Under the pieces are notes generated by a model. It did not search any database. It was not told the origin of the DNA and saw only the letters and a program-made list of their open reading frames with translations. This document shows positions 53,344-62,171 of a DNA stretch of 64,000 nucleotides, in pieces. Position numbers and translations under genes: made by a program. Each line of letters begins with the position of its first letter. Position 1 is the first letter of the stretch. The stretch comes from Sporolactobacillus nakayamae (lineage in GTDB: Bacteria > Bacillota > Bacilli > Bacillales > Sporolactobacillaceae): assembly GCF_900113325.1 (NCBI RefSeq), contig NZ_FOOY01000011.1, forward strand, positions 1 through 64,000, given 5' to 3'.

Positions 53344-53781
53344 ATGGAAATTTTTAAAGGAACGATCAATCAATTGGATGCGCTTGTCGATTTGGAACTC
53401 GAACTGTGGCCGGGTCATACGCGTAAAGAATTACTGGAGGAAACGCAGACGCTGCTTCAATCTGCTGATCATGTGTTTTACATGATAAAGCAGGAGCGAG
53501 CATTCATCGCGTTTATTCATATGTCGCTTCGGAATGACTATGTTGAGGGAGCAGTTGAGAGCCAGGCCGGATATATAGAAGGAATTTACGTGAAGCCTGA
53601 ATGCAGACGTAATGGCGTCGCGCACAATTTAGTGGAAGCGGCAGAGCTTTGGGCGAAAGCTAAAGGATGCAAACAGCTCGGTTCTGATACAGAGTTGTCA
53701 AACCAGGCGGGCTTTGCTTTCCACGTTGGTGCCGGCTTTCGCGAAGCTAATCGAACAATTTCGTTTATTAAAGATCTGTAG
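53344..53781 (+). CDS. GNAT acetyltransferase, AAC(6')-like
   Basis: A 145-residue GNAT protein whose pattern L-E-L-E-L-W-P, Y-I-E-G-I-Y-V-K-P-E-C-R-R-N-G-V-A and L-G-S-D-T-E-L resembles chromosomal aminoglycoside 6'-N-acetyltransferases of the AAC(6')-Ig-like group. R-R-N-G-V-A is the acetyl-CoA loop. Whether it acts on aminoglycosides is not shown by sequence. ATG 53344 is preferred over 53329 because AAGGAG lies between them. Confidence 0.75.
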   Translation: MEIFKGTINQLDALVDLELELWPGHTRKELLEETQTLLQSADHVFYMIKQERAFIAFIHMSLRNDYVEGAVESQAGYIEGIYVKPECRRNGVAHNLVEAAELWAKAKGCKQLGSDTELSNQAGFAFHVGAGFREANRTISFIKDL

Positions 53782-53822
53782 TCCAAAGGCGCGCATCATC
53801 TCGTGATGACTCGCGCCTTTTG

Positions 53823-54446
53823 TCATGAGAACGAATTCGGATTCTTCGCAGTGGAACCGGCAAAATAGCTCTGGTGCTGTTGTCTATTCGGTTGCATAGG
53901 ATTTGCATTCGGCATACCTGCATTTGCGCAGTCTGTCGGAGGACCGAGAATGGTTGACTTGTGAATTGGCGCGACGGTTCGCGTATAGGCCGCCGGATCA
54001 ATACAATAAGCGCGGTTCATCACCTCTGCAGGTGTGAATCGGAGAAAATCAGAGCCGAAGACAACATCAGGTGTGGGCACGTCAAAAATAGTGAGCAGAT
54101 GGACATCATCGGTCAATGCGATAATCCAATGAAACCAGCCCTTCGGCAGCATCGAAACTTCGCCGGGACCAATTTGATAACTCATCAGCTTTTGCGTAAA
54201 GGGATTGAAAACGGAAGTGATCACAGATCCACGAATCATGAAGATCATTTCAGAAGCGTTCGTGTGCCAATGCGGTTGAATGATGATGCCGCGGGTCATA
54301 TGAGCATTAAAAAAACCGTTTTTTATTTCCGGAAATTGCGGACCGAACAATTGGCTGATGTAATTGTTCGCGTCACGCTGTTCTGCCATCTTTTTTGTCG
54401 AGTCGGCAGACAAGCGGAAAGAAGGATCAGATGGATTTAGTTGCAT
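53823..54446 (-). CDS. Cupin-domain protein
   Basis: A 207-residue protein with one cupin barrel. Its metal site is H-W-H-x(4)-S-E-M-I-F and later G-W-F-H-W, as in germin/oxalate decarboxylase-like proteins. The C-terminal ~45 residues are Asn/Gln/Pro-rich, a composition seen in spore surface proteins. There is no signal peptide. ATG 54446 is chosen because GGAGG would touch the upstream ATG at 54455. Enzymatic role unknown. Confidence 0.75.
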   Translation of the reverse strand: MQLNPSDPSFRLSADSTKKMAEQRDANNYISQLFGPQFPEIKNGFFNAHMTRGIIIQPHWHTNASEMIFMIRGSVITSVFNPFTQKLMSYQIGPGEVSMLPKGWFHWIIALTDDVHLLTIFDVPTPDVVFGSDFLRFTPAEVMNRAYCIDPAAYTRTVAPIHKSTILGPPTDCANAGMPNANPMQPNRQQHQSYFAGSTAKNPNSFS

Positions 54447-54525
54447 GTGCGTCATCCTCCATTTTAATGGACTAAACGCTATACCCTATGACAAGGCATG
54501 ATGGAGGGTTCCTGCACGGGCATGA

Positions 54526-55404
54526 TCAATCCGGCTCGTTTGGCTCAACGTGTACATGCACTTCGAAGACATCATATTTGTCCATCAGCATCGTCTCAAC
54601 ATGTGAGGAAATGCGATGTGCTTCTCTTAAACCCATATCCGGATTCACAACGATGACCAAATCGATAACCGTATTGTTGCCATATTTTCTGCCGCGGATG
54701 TCGCGCACGCCTTCAACACCGGCAACTGAATGGACAATCTGATTAAATGAGTTCAAGGTTGAGTCATCAAAACCGTCGGACAAGTAATAGGACGACTCTC
54801 TGAAAATATCCCAGGCCGTTTTGCAGATCAGGAAGCCGATCAAAAGAGCGACAACCGAATCAAGCCATGGGAGATGGAGCTGTGCGCCGACAATACCGAC
54901 GCTCGCGCCGACACTGACCCATGCGTCAGACAGATTGTCTTTAGCGGCCGCCAAAACCGATGCACTTTTTGTTCGTATCGATAATCGTTTATTATACGTA
55001 TATACCGCAAACATGACTGCAGCGCAAAATAAACCAATCCAGGCAGATACAAGGTCCGGCGTTTCCTCATGACCTGCAACTACTGATTTTGCCCCGTCAA
55101 ATAAAACTTGAATACCGACAGCCATCATGACAAAGGAAGCAAATAATGAGGCGATTGTTTCACTCTTCCAGTGGCCGTACGGATGGTCACTGTCGGCGGG
55201 ACGCTGGGAGAGCCGCAAGCCGATCAGCACGGCGACCGACGCAACAATATCGGTCACATTATTAAATCCATCGGCACTCAGCGCTCGCGACCCCATGGTC
55301 AAACCGACAAACAATTTCAACGCAGATAAAACGAGATAGGTCACAATACTAATGATCGCGCCGCGCTCGCTCAATTTTAAATTCATGTATTTATCTTGTA
55401 TCAT
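54526..55404 (-). CDS. Cation diffusion facilitator family exporter
   Basis: A 292-residue CDF protein with six membrane segments, the metal-site D-G-F-N-N-V-T-D in helix 2 and H-P-Y-G-H-W-K after it, and a C-terminal cytoplasmic domain ending in V-H-V-H-V-E-P-N. The D-G-F-N-N pattern and general layout resemble the manganese exporters MneP/MneS of Bacillus. Start taken as ATG 55404; the site before it (CAGGTG) is weak. Confidence 0.85.
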   Translation of the reverse strand: MIQDKYMNLKLSERGAIISIVTYLVLSALKLFVGLTMGSRALSADGFNNVTDIVASVAVLIGLRLSQRPADSDHPYGHWKSETIASLFASFVMMAVGIQVLFDGAKSVVAGHEETPDLVSAWIGLFCAAVMFAVYTYNKRLSIRTKSASVLAAAKDNLSDAWVSVGASVGIVGAQLHLPWLDSVVALLIGFLICKTAWDIFRESSYYLSDGFDDSTLNSFNQIVHSVAGVEGVRDIRGRKYGNNTVIDLVIVVNPDMGLREAHRISSHVETMLMDKYDVFEVHVHVEPNEPD

Positions 55405-55537
55405 TACAAACACCTGACTTTCTTTTCGCTGAAGTCATTTACAGGCAGATTTTTCATATAATGATGACAATTTTAACACGATACGGATACGTTACTCAAA
55501 AATAAAAAAAAGCGAAGCCATTCAGGGAGGGTCGTTC

Positions 55538-55924
55538 ATGTCCAGTGACTCATTTAATGCCGGTTTTCAGGGCATGCAGATTTTAGTTTATATTGGATTT
55601 TTCGTCGTTATTACCGTCATTGTCGCAAGCGCCATAAAGAGAATGGCAACGTGGTCTTCGAATCAGCAAAAACCGCGGCTGCGTGTACATGCCTTGGTTG
55701 TGGGGAAACGAACACAGACGTCGGGCGGAAATCAAACCATGGTGTCTACACACTATTATGCCACATTTGAAGTGGAAAGCGGAGATCGGATCGAGTTTCG
55801 TCTACACGGTTCTGACTATGGCTATTTGGTTGAAGGAGATCGTGGAATGCTTGATTTTCAAGGAACCATTTTTCAAGGCTTTACCCGTGAATCAAAGAAA
55901 GCAGATGTACAGAATCATGATTAA
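55538..55924 (+). CDS. DUF2500 family protein
   Basis: A 128-residue protein with one N-terminal membrane segment (residues ~14-32) and a C-terminal beta-rich domain containing A-L-V-V-G-K-R-T and G-D-R-G-M-L-D-F-Q-G-T, which fits DUF2500. Function unknown. Good GGGAGGG site. Confidence 0.8.
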   Translation: MSSDSFNAGFQGMQILVYIGFFVVITVIVASAIKRMATWSSNQQKPRLRVHALVVGKRTQTSGGNQTMVSTHYYATFEVESGDRIEFRLHGSDYGYLVEGDRGMLDFQGTIFQGFTRESKKADVQNHD

Positions 55925-56051
55925 TGCATTATGTTTGGAAAATTTGTGTCAGTCAATTAATTTAGCTTGACTTCACGAACTGTTTATCGGAAACTTATGG
56001 GGCACCACATTTTCGGCATCTTCCATAGGGCGGATGCGAAAAAAAGAATGG

Positions 56052-56094
56052 GAGTTGAGTAGAGATGAGTAAGAGCACGAGTGTAGTAACAGAG
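56052..56094 (+). promoter_or_regulatory. Probable TRAP (MtrB) RNA-binding site over the trpB start
   Basis: GAG triplets begin at 56052, 56057, 56062, 56067, 56073 and 56079, TAG at 56084 and a further GAG at 56092. Gaps between the first seven are 2 or 3 bases, the spacing bound by the TRAP ring. The site includes the Shine-Dalgarno GGGAG and the ATG (56065), so TRAP with tryptophan would block ribosome entry, as in trpG, trpP and ycbK of B. subtilis. Confidence 0.78.
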
Positions 56095-57240
56095 GCAGGA
56101 ACATTTGGTGAATTCGGCGGGAGCTATGTCCCGGAAGAGCTGCAGAGGGTCTTGGCGAAAATTGCTGAGGCATTCGACAGGTACAAGGATGATCCTGAGT
56201 TTAACAAAGAGCTGCGTTATTATTTGAAAGACTATGTGGGGCGCGAAAATCCACTGACGTTTGCGAAGAATCTGACGGAACAAGCGGGCGGCGCGAAAAT
56301 CTATCTGAAAAGAGAAGATTTGAACCACACTGGCGCGCACAAGATTAATAATACCATCGGACAAATTCTGCTTGCGAAGCGCATGGGCGCCAAGCGGATC
56401 ATTGCCGAAACCGGCGCGGGTCAGCATGGTGTCGCGACCGCGACTGTAGCCGCTCTGTTTGGACTGCCGTGCACGATTTACATGGGAAAATATGATACGG
56501 AACGCCAAGCATTGAACGTCTTCAGGATGGAATTGCTTGGCGCTAAAGTCGTTCCGGTGGAAAAAGGGCAAGGACGCCTGAAAGACGCGGTCGACGAAGC
56601 ACTTGGCGACCTCGTGCAGAATCACGAGACGACATACTATTTACTGGGCTCGGCCGTCGGACCGCATCCTTATCCGACGATGGTTCACCATTTCCAATCC
56701 GTGATCAGTGAGGAATCGAAGCGTCAGATTCTAGAAAAAGAAGGCAAACTACCGGCTGCGGTTGTTGCCTGTGTCGGAGGAGGCAGCAACGCGATCGGGG
56801 CGTTCGCGCATTACATTGACGAACCGAGCGTTCGCCTTGTCGGGGTTGAGCCGGTCGAGGCGGCAAGTATTGCTGAAGGCGTACCCGCGGTTATCCATGG
56901 GTTCAAATGCTACGCATTGGTCGACGAAAACAATAATCCGAAACCAACCTATTCCATTGCCGCAGGCTTGGACTATCCGGGCGTCGGACCAGAGCACAGC
57001 TACCTGAAGGCATCCGGACGCGGCGAATACGTGACGGTAACCGGTCAGGAAGCGCTTGACGCATTCTTGAATCTTTCTAAAGTTGAAGGAATCATTCCGG
57101 CACTGGAAAGCGCGCATGCAGTTGCTTACGCAATGAAGCTGGCAAAGACGCTGCCGAAGGACGAAAGCATCATTGTCAACCTTTCCGGGCGCGGCGACAA
57201 AGATGTGAAGCAAGTATATGAGATGTTGCAGAAAAAATGA
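56065..57240 (+). CDS. trpB: Tryptophan synthase beta chain
   Basis: A 391-residue TrpB of the standard (TrpB1) type. PLP-binding K93 sits in H-T-G-A-H-K-I-N-N, the phosphate loop is [10 protein letters not shown], and E-F-G-G-S-Y-V-P-E starts the fold. It joins indole and serine to make tryptophan. trpA and other trp genes are not adjacent; either they are elsewhere or this is a salvage copy using external indole. Likely controlled by TRAP at its start. Own terminator. Confidence 0.93.
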   Translation: MSKSTSVVTEAGTFGEFGGSYVPEELQRVLAKIAEAFDRYKDDPEFNKELRYYLKDYVGRENPLTFAKNLTEQAGGAKIYLKREDLNHTGAHKINNTIGQILLAKRMGAKRIIAETGAGQHGVATATVAALFGLPCTIYMGKYDTERQALNVFRMELLGAKVVPVEKGQGRLKDAVDEALGDLVQNHETTYYLLGSAVGPHPYPTMVHHFQSVISEESKRQILEKEGKLPAAVVACVGGGSNAIGAFAHYIDEPSVRLVGVEPVEAASIAEGVPAVIHGFKCYALVDENNNPKPTYSIAAGLDYPGVGPEHSYLKASGRGEYVTVTGQEALDAFLNLSKVEGIIPALESAHAVAYAMKLAKTLPKDESIIVNLSGRGDKDVKQVYEMLQKK

Positions 57241-57281
57241 GAATGACGATGCAATCTGAAAAATAGATGTGTGAAACAAAG

Positions 57282-57321
57282 AAGGCGGCTTGGCATTTAA
57301 AATGCTTAAGCCGCCTTTTTT
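57282..57321 (+). terminator. trpB terminator
   Basis: AAGGCGGCTT (57282-57291) pairs with AAGCCGCCTT (57308-57317), an inner GCATTT/AATGC pairing extends it, and T-run follows. Confidence 0.9.
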
Positions 57322-57336
57322 AAACAGGTAAAGAAC

Positions 57337-57600
57337 GTTTATCGTTTGGCCTTGCTGGGACGACGTCATAAAATTCCGCTGGACGATCAGGTAAGCGTCA
57401 AATCTGAGAAATAGGCGGAGAAATTCCGCCTAATTCGAAAATGAAGGAGAAAATAGCTTAAATAGACGGAGAAATTCCGCCTATCGAATCAAAAAACGTG
57501 AAAATGACGGGTTTTGCAGTGCATAACCGGAAAAATTCCGCTTATTTACCTGTGAACCAAGCGCCAGGATGCATATAACCGGAAAATCTCCGCTTATTTT
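57337..57600. repeat. Interspersed palindromic repeat, copy D
   Basis: Complete copy with the left module GCCTTGCTGGGACGACG and four units with CGG cores at 57416, 57467, 57528 and 57580 (steps 51, 61, 52). In unit one the arms are TAGGCGGA and TCCGCCTA, where copy C has TAAGCGGA and TCCGCTTA: paired changes that keep the stem. It lies between the trpB terminator and the end of the next minus-strand gene. Confidence 0.85.
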
Positions 57601-57619
57601 ACCCGGTTTTTCTTAAGCT

Positions 57620-58123
57620 TTATTTGTGAATGGCTTTAGCGATTGCTTCTAGTTCATCAACAACAGCGTGAATCGGCTTTCGCGTATCGATTTCCGCTGT
57701 TGCCCCTGCGCGAAGAAGTGGTACAACTGCGGCAAAATCACTTATAATCCGCATGCGATCTTCTGCCGTTTTTCCAAAGGGATTGTTTTTGCGCATCCTG
57801 ACACGCTCAAGGATCGTTTCGAGCGGCGCGGACAGGAGTACAATTGCATCGAATTGAGGGTAAAACTTGACCTGATTGGTGACGCAGCCGGAGAGGAACA
57901 ATGTACCTTCATCATGCTTGGCAAGAAGTTCGCCTATACGTTTCTCATGCCATAGTTGTTCAAAGCCTTGACCATTCGAAAGCGGCACGTCCTCGCCCCA
58001 ATTGCCATAATCCGTATCGACAACTTTATAGCCTCTGCGCGCAAGTCCATCTAGTGTGGATGACTTTCCGACACCGGACATGCCGGTGATGAAGATGACG
58101 GCTTTTTTTAGATGATCGTTCAT
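57620..58123 (-). CDS. P-loop kinase-like ATPase (AAA_18/shikimate-kinase-like)
   Basis: A 167-residue protein with Walker A G-M-S-G-V-G-K-S-S (about residues 14-22), D-T-D-Y near 37 and an R-V-R-M-R-K lid segment, as in small nucleotide or shikimate kinase-like proteins. The substrate cannot be read from sequence. Start follows AAGGAGA. It runs in the same direction as, and 30 bases after, a lipoprotein gene. Confidence 0.8.
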   Translation of the reverse strand: MNDHLKKAVIFITGMSGVGKSSTLDGLARRGYKVVDTDYGNWGEDVPLSNGQGFEQLWHEKRIGELLAKHDEGTLFLSGCVTNQVKFYPQFDAIVLLSAPLETILERVRMRKNNPFGKTAEDRMRIISDFAAVVPLLRAGATAEIDTRKPIHAVVDELEAIAKAIHK

Positions 58124-58153
58124 ACAGAAATCTCCTTTGGCAATCCATAAGGT

Positions 58154-58594
58154 TTAGTTGGATACTTTAACAGAGAATGCGTAATAGGAATTTCCACGTA
58201 CCCATTTTGCGTGAAGGAGAATAACATAGCTTCCTGCTTTTCTCGGCAAAGCGAGCTGATTTTGTCGAATTGGCAGTTCCGTTCCTTCTTTTTCATTGCG
58301 CCAAATGTGTGCTGTAAGTTTCGGATGCGATTGATCGGAGAACGAGATAATCGCTTTATCGCCGGTGGTGACCGGCTGAGTCTCCATCCGTTTTGCAATT
58401 TTCGATGGAGAACTGGCATCGGCAACAACCGCGTTATGATAGAAAAATCCATACCGCCACTCATACGTGCCCTTTCCCGTTTCTACTTGTGAGTGATTCA
58501 CCTTGACCATAGCATCTGGCGGTTCTTGTTCCGATGAACATCCGGTCATTGTAAGCAGCAGTAGACATAAAAGCAGAAATCCGATCTTATTCAT
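58154..58594 (-). CDS. Hypothetical lipoprotein
   Basis: A 146-residue protein with a type II signal: hydrophobic core F-L-L-L-C-L-L-L-L and lipobox T-M-T-G-C with C19 as the lipid-attached residue. The mature part is beta-rich with no domain that I recognise. It would be anchored outside the membrane after Lgt action. Possibly co-transcribed with the kinase-like gene. Confidence 0.78.
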   Translation of the reverse strand: MNKIGFLLLCLLLLTMTGCSSEQEPPDAMVKVNHSQVETGKGTYEWRYGFFYHNAVVADASSPSKIAKRMETQPVTTGDKAIISFSDQSHPKLTAHIWRNEKEGTELPIRQNQLALPRKAGSYVILLHAKWVRGNSYYAFSVKVSN

Positions 58595-58755
58595 CAGCCT
58601 CTCTCCAATGCTTTTCCACCATTTTAACCCATATGCCCCGCTAATGAATGATACAATAGAAAAAAATGAGAGGATGCATCCAATGTTTCTTCATAAGGTT
58701 GATAGTGAGGTTTCGACTCGCTAGGAAATGGATTACCTATTAGGGAGGAATTATA

Positions 58756-59697
58756 ATGCTTGGCCGATTCGACAGAGAACTTCAAGAAATCAAAGAGCAG
58801 GTGAAGGACAAACGAAAATGGGAAGATCAGCTTGGCCGTTTGCAGGATGAAGCAGAGCAGCAGGAAGTGAAGCTGACTATGCTGAGATCCATGCGTAACA
58901 AGGAACAAAGGGATGTTGACCGCATGGAGTCGTTCAGCGTGCCCGCTATTCTATATTCAATAATCGGGCGGAAGCTGGAAAAAATCGATAAAGAGAAGCA
59001 GGAAGCAATTACGGCTGAACTGAAATACCAAGAAGCTTGTCGCGCTGCAGAGGATATGAAAAAAGAACTGGCTGAACTGCAAAACCAGTTATTGTCTGTG
59101 CAAAATGCGGATCAGGAGTACACGGAGTGGATGCAGAGAAAAGAACGACTCATTCATGACGCCCAATCGCCGCTCAGTGAAGAACTCTACGCATTGATGG
59201 ATGAAGAAGCGGATCTTCGCGCGAATCTCAAGGAGTATAGTGAAGCGTTCACGGCAGGCGCGCAGGCACGCAACGCACTTGAACGCGCGCTGAAATCATT
59301 GGGGTCTGCGGAAGGTTGGTCGAACTGGGATATGTTCGGTGGCGGCTTTCTTTCAACAGCGATAAAACACGAAAAGATGGACGATGCCCATGGCGATATT
59401 CATGAAGCGCAACAAGCGTTGCGACAATTTCAGAATGAATTGAGCGATATTACCGATGCCGCGTTAACCGATCTTGAAAACGATCAGCTTCTGAACTTCG
59501 CTGACTACTTTTTTGATAACATTGTGACCGATTGGATGGTACACAGCAAGATTCAAAACTCAGAGTCGCAGACGAGAAAGATTCTGCAGCAAACCAACGA
59601 GCTCCTAGGCAAACTGGATGAGGAAATCACTGAGCTTAAGCAGCAGCGTGATACGGTTGTTCAGAAAAGGGCGGCACTGATCGAATCGGGGCAGTAA
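58756..59697 (+). CDS. Coiled-coil protein of unknown function
   Basis: A 313-residue acidic protein with long heptad stretches at about 1-60, 75-140 and 270-310, and a central non-coil part with G-S-A-E-G-W-S-N-W-D-M-F-G-G-G. No membrane or signal segment. I do not recognise the family, though the central motif recurs in Bacillota proteins that I cannot name. Strong AGGGAGGA site. Confidence 0.78.
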   Translation: MLGRFDRELQEIKEQVKDKRKWEDQLGRLQDEAEQQEVKLTMLRSMRNKEQRDVDRMESFSVPAILYSIIGRKLEKIDKEKQEAITAELKYQEACRAAEDMKKELAELQNQLLSVQNADQEYTEWMQRKERLIHDAQSPLSEELYALMDEEADLRANLKEYSEAFTAGAQARNALERALKSLGSAEGWSNWDMFGGGFLSTAIKHEKMDDAHGDIHEAQQALRQFQNELSDITDAALTDLENDQLLNFADYFFDNIVTDWMVHSKIQNSESQTRKILQQTNELLGKLDEEITELKQQRDTVVQKRAALIESGQ

Positions 59698-59708
59698 TTC
59701 AGCCGGAT

Positions 59709-59813
59709 ATCGGCCTGTTTCGCAGATTAAACGGTCTGTTCTCGGATTTTATCGGTCTGTTTCGAATTTTTATCGGTCTGTTTTCGGAAAATATCGGTCT
59801 CTTTCGAAAAGTG
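59709..59813. repeat. Five-unit 21-base tandem array
   Basis: Five contiguous units of exactly 21 bases start at 59709, 59730, 59751, 59772 and 59793, with core ATCGGTCTGTTTCG. The period is two helical turns and seven codons. It lies between the converging coiled-coil and nitroreductase genes; no gene is credible in it. Confidence 0.88.
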
Positions 59814-59821
59814 TCGCAAAA

Positions 59822-59857
59822 AAAAACTGCGCAAACGAATTCACGCAGTTTTCTTCT
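59822..59857. terminator. Bidirectional terminator
   Basis: AAAACTGCG pairs with CGCAGTTTT; A-run on one side and TTTTCTTCT on the other serve both converging genes. Confidence 0.82.
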
Positions 59858-59867
59858 ATAATAAAGG

Positions 59868-60554
59868 TTAGTTTTTCCACTCGACGACGTCCTCAATCGG
59901 CTGTCTGACTTTGGGACGTGGATCCTTGGCGCGATAACCGAAGGCAACCATACAGGCGATACCGAAATCATTGCCTTTGATGATTCCCTCGTCCAGAAGT
60001 ACTTTTTCAACCTGTTCTTTATTGAAGCCTTCCATCGGGCAGGAATCAATACCGATTTCCGCCGCCGCGGTCATCATATTTCCAAGTGCTATATAGCTTT
60101 GACGGCAGCCCCATTCAAAGAAGACGCGCTCATTGCTGGTTAGATCAAAATCAACTTTTTGAAAATTATCAATGGCACTCGTCATCATCGTTGCGACGTC
60201 CTCAGGACATTTCTGCACGTCATTGATCATGTGCTGCACATGCGCGGAGTGCGCACTCAGTCCAAATTGCAACCGAGATAAAATCAGTACAAAATGGCTC
60301 GCGGTTTTCAACTTTTCAGTGGCGCCCCATGATGCCGGAGCGAGCTTGGCGCGCAGATCTTTATTCTGGACGACAACAAACTTCCAAGGCTCAAGACCAA
60401 ATGAACTTGGCGACATATGGCCGGTTTCCAGAATGAACTGAAAGTCATCATCGCTGATTTTCTTTGCAGGATCGAATTGCTTGCACGCGTGTCTGAATTG
60501 AAATGCCGACAGAATTTGTTGCTTAATTTGTTCCTTGTCCATAATCTGATTCAT
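59868..60554 (-). CDS. Nitroreductase family protein (NfsB-like)
   Basis: A 228-residue FMN enzyme with R-H-A-C-K-Q-F-D (the FMN-contacting R-x-S/C region), S-P-S-S-F-G-L-E-P-W-K-F and C-M-V-A-F-G-Y-R. It reduces nitro compounds or quinones with NAD(P)H. P-M-E-G-F matches the NfsB group. Start ATG 60554 follows AGAGGA. Confidence 0.88.
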   Translation of the reverse strand: MNQIMDKEQIKQQILSAFQFRHACKQFDPAKKISDDDFQFILETGHMSPSSFGLEPWKFVVVQNKDLRAKLAPASWGATEKLKTASHFVLILSRLQFGLSAHSAHVQHMINDVQKCPEDVATMMTSAIDNFQKVDFDLTSNERVFFEWGCRQSYIALGNMMTAAAEIGIDSCPMEGFNKEQVEKVLLDEGIIKGNDFGIACMVAFGYRAKDPRPKVRQPIEDVVEWKN

Positions 60555-60799
60555 GACTCATTCCTCTTCCTTTATTGATGTGGCCGCCAATCAAGGCGCG
60601 TGCCTAGGAGGGCGCCTCGTCCGGTTACGGTCAGAAGCAATAATCATGCTAACAGAGATTATTATAGTCTACGGTTTTAAAAATAGTAACTAAGTCGGCT
60701 TACTTGTCCCATAGGACATGCAGACTGAGGTTGTCCGACGGGATATTCCCGCTGATTTTTCCCACACTATAACGAACAGGAAAAACTGGAGGAAGCACT

Positions 60800-60895
60800 A
60801 TGTATACAGATCTAATTGGGAAAAAAGCTGTTGTCACGGGAGGATCAAAAGGAATCGGCAACGCGATTTCACGCGCAAGCGGAACGGACCGTTGA
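60800..60895 (+). pseudogene. Remnant of a glucose 1-dehydrogenase-like SDR
   Basis: A well-placed GGAGGAAG and ATG open M-Y-T-D-L-I-G-K-K, then V-T-G-G-S-K-G-I-G-N-A-I-S, the NAD-binding start of a glucose 1-dehydrogenase-like enzyme. The frame stops after 31 residues. The following ~50 bases could come from an internal or C-terminal part of the same gene. A large internal deletion is the simplest reading. Confidence 0.75.
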
Positions 60896-60965
60896 TGAGT
60901 TAAATACCCGGAATTTTCGGAAGGAAATGGTTGATACTTCGATAAAAAGTTAGGAGGAATGGTTC

Positions 60966-61607
60966 ATGAATGAGAGAAACAGCGAACTTTTTAAAGACAA
61001 GCCTTGGTTGAGCTGGGCAATGGAGCTGCAAGCCCTGGCGCAGACAGGCCTCGCCTATTCAAAGGATCGCTTTGATCAGGAACGATTCATGCGCATACGC
61101 GAAATTGCGGCGGAAATGCTGAGTCTGAAAACCGGTTTCTCCCCTGACCATGTCAAAGAAATCTTCTGTAATGAAACCGGCTATCAAACGCCGAAGCTTG
61201 ATACGCGCGCGGCGATTTTCCAGCATGACCGGATTCTGCTCGTTAGGGAAACCAACGGCACATGGTCGCTGCCCGGAGGATGGGTCGATGTGGACCAATC
61301 GATAAAATCGAATACGATCAAGGAAGTAAAGGAGGAATCCGGTCTTGATGTTGTTCCGATCAGGCTTATTGCCGTTCAAGACCGCAATGTCCATAATCTG
61401 CCGGTGTACGCCTATGGTGTGTGCAAGGTATTTGTGCTCTGTACGCTGATCGGCGGACAATTTAAGAAAAACAACGAGACAACTGAGACCGGATACTTTG
61501 GCATCGACGAACTGCCGCCGCTTGCTGAGGAAAAGAATACTGCGGAACAAATCAAGATGTGCTTTAAAGCGGCAAGCGATAAAAATTGGGTTGCGGCGTT
61601 CGATTGA
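60966..61607 (+). CDS. NUDIX hydrolase with N-terminal helical domain, YjhB-like
   Basis: A 213-residue protein. Residues 1-~70 are the helical N-terminal domain found in YjhB-type proteins; the Nudix fold follows. In the Nudix box (G-G-W-V-D-V-D-Q...K-E-V-K-E-E-S-G-L) the E-E-x-G metal core is kept, while the first glutamate is Q and the arginine is K. It probably cleaves a nucleoside diphosphate derivative. Start follows AGGAGG. Confidence 0.87.
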   Translation: MNERNSELFKDKPWLSWAMELQALAQTGLAYSKDRFDQERFMRIREIAAEMLSLKTGFSPDHVKEIFCNETGYQTPKLDTRAAIFQHDRILLVRETNGTWSLPGGWVDVDQSIKSNTIKEVKEESGLDVVPIRLIAVQDRNVHNLPVYAYGVCKVFVLCTLIGGQFKKNNETTETGYFGIDELPPLAEEKNTAEQIKMCFKAASDKNWVAAFD

Positions 61608-61614
61608 GTACGTG

Positions 61615-61815
61615 CTACTTTTTCTTCATGCCTTTAATCATTTCAGAACCAATCGCGCCAACGACTAAAATGATCAGAGAAATCACGCTGTAATCTCTGA
61701 AAAAGCTTGTAAACGGAACATCCATTAACCGAAAAATCAGTGTAAGTAACCGACCGAAAAGCAGAATAATACCGATAAAAAACAACCAGTTAAAGAGCTT
61801 TTCAAAAAAAGTCAT
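61615..61815 (-). CDS. Small two-segment membrane protein
   Basis: A 66-residue protein with two hydrophobic segments (about 10-30 and 42-58) and a basic tail G-M-K-K-K. A strong GAGGAGG precedes its ATG, although the frame runs open further upstream. Family unknown. It converges with the Nudix gene, whose stop is eight bases away. Confidence 0.65.
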   Translation of the reverse strand: MTFFEKLFNWLFFIGIILLFGRLLTLIFRLMDVPFTSFFRDYSVISLIILVVGAIGSEMIKGMKKK

Positions 61816-62165
61816 TTGTTTTCCTCCTCGTATCAATTGGATTAACTCACGACAATACGTTTCACAATTCGTTTTGTATTTGCTGAGCCGGTCAACACGT
61901 ATGCGCCCAATCGCACCGCTGATTGACGCCGTCCATTGTTTGGTGGGAAAGTTCGCTTGATGCCGCGCATATAATACGTCAAAAGCTTTCTGGTCCATGC
62001 AGGTCCGCAAAGTCGATCCCTCAAAATTGAACGTGACGCATCGAATACTTTTTTGATTCGTTCTCTCTATATAAAAGATTGACAGATCATTAGCATTGGC
62101 GCAACAAATTGAATAAGAAACTATGATAAAATAAATGAAAAAGAAAAACTGAATGGGAAGAGGGG
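61816..62165. other. Gap with possible decayed minus-strand coding sequence
   Basis: On the minus strand two frames each carry short stretches of reasonable protein-like sequence (K-A-F-D-V-L-Y-A-R-H and then A-Y-V-L-T-G-S-A-N-T-K-R-I). They could be joined by a frameshift near 61910-61930. No ribosome binding site supports either. I see no other element. Confidence 0.3.
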
Positions 62166-62171
62166 ATGCTG

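Noticed and set aside
59699-60049. Minus-strand frame with N-R-P-I repeats as a protein gene
   Set aside because: It is generated by the 21-base tandem array and overlaps the nitroreductase end; there is no ribosome binding site.
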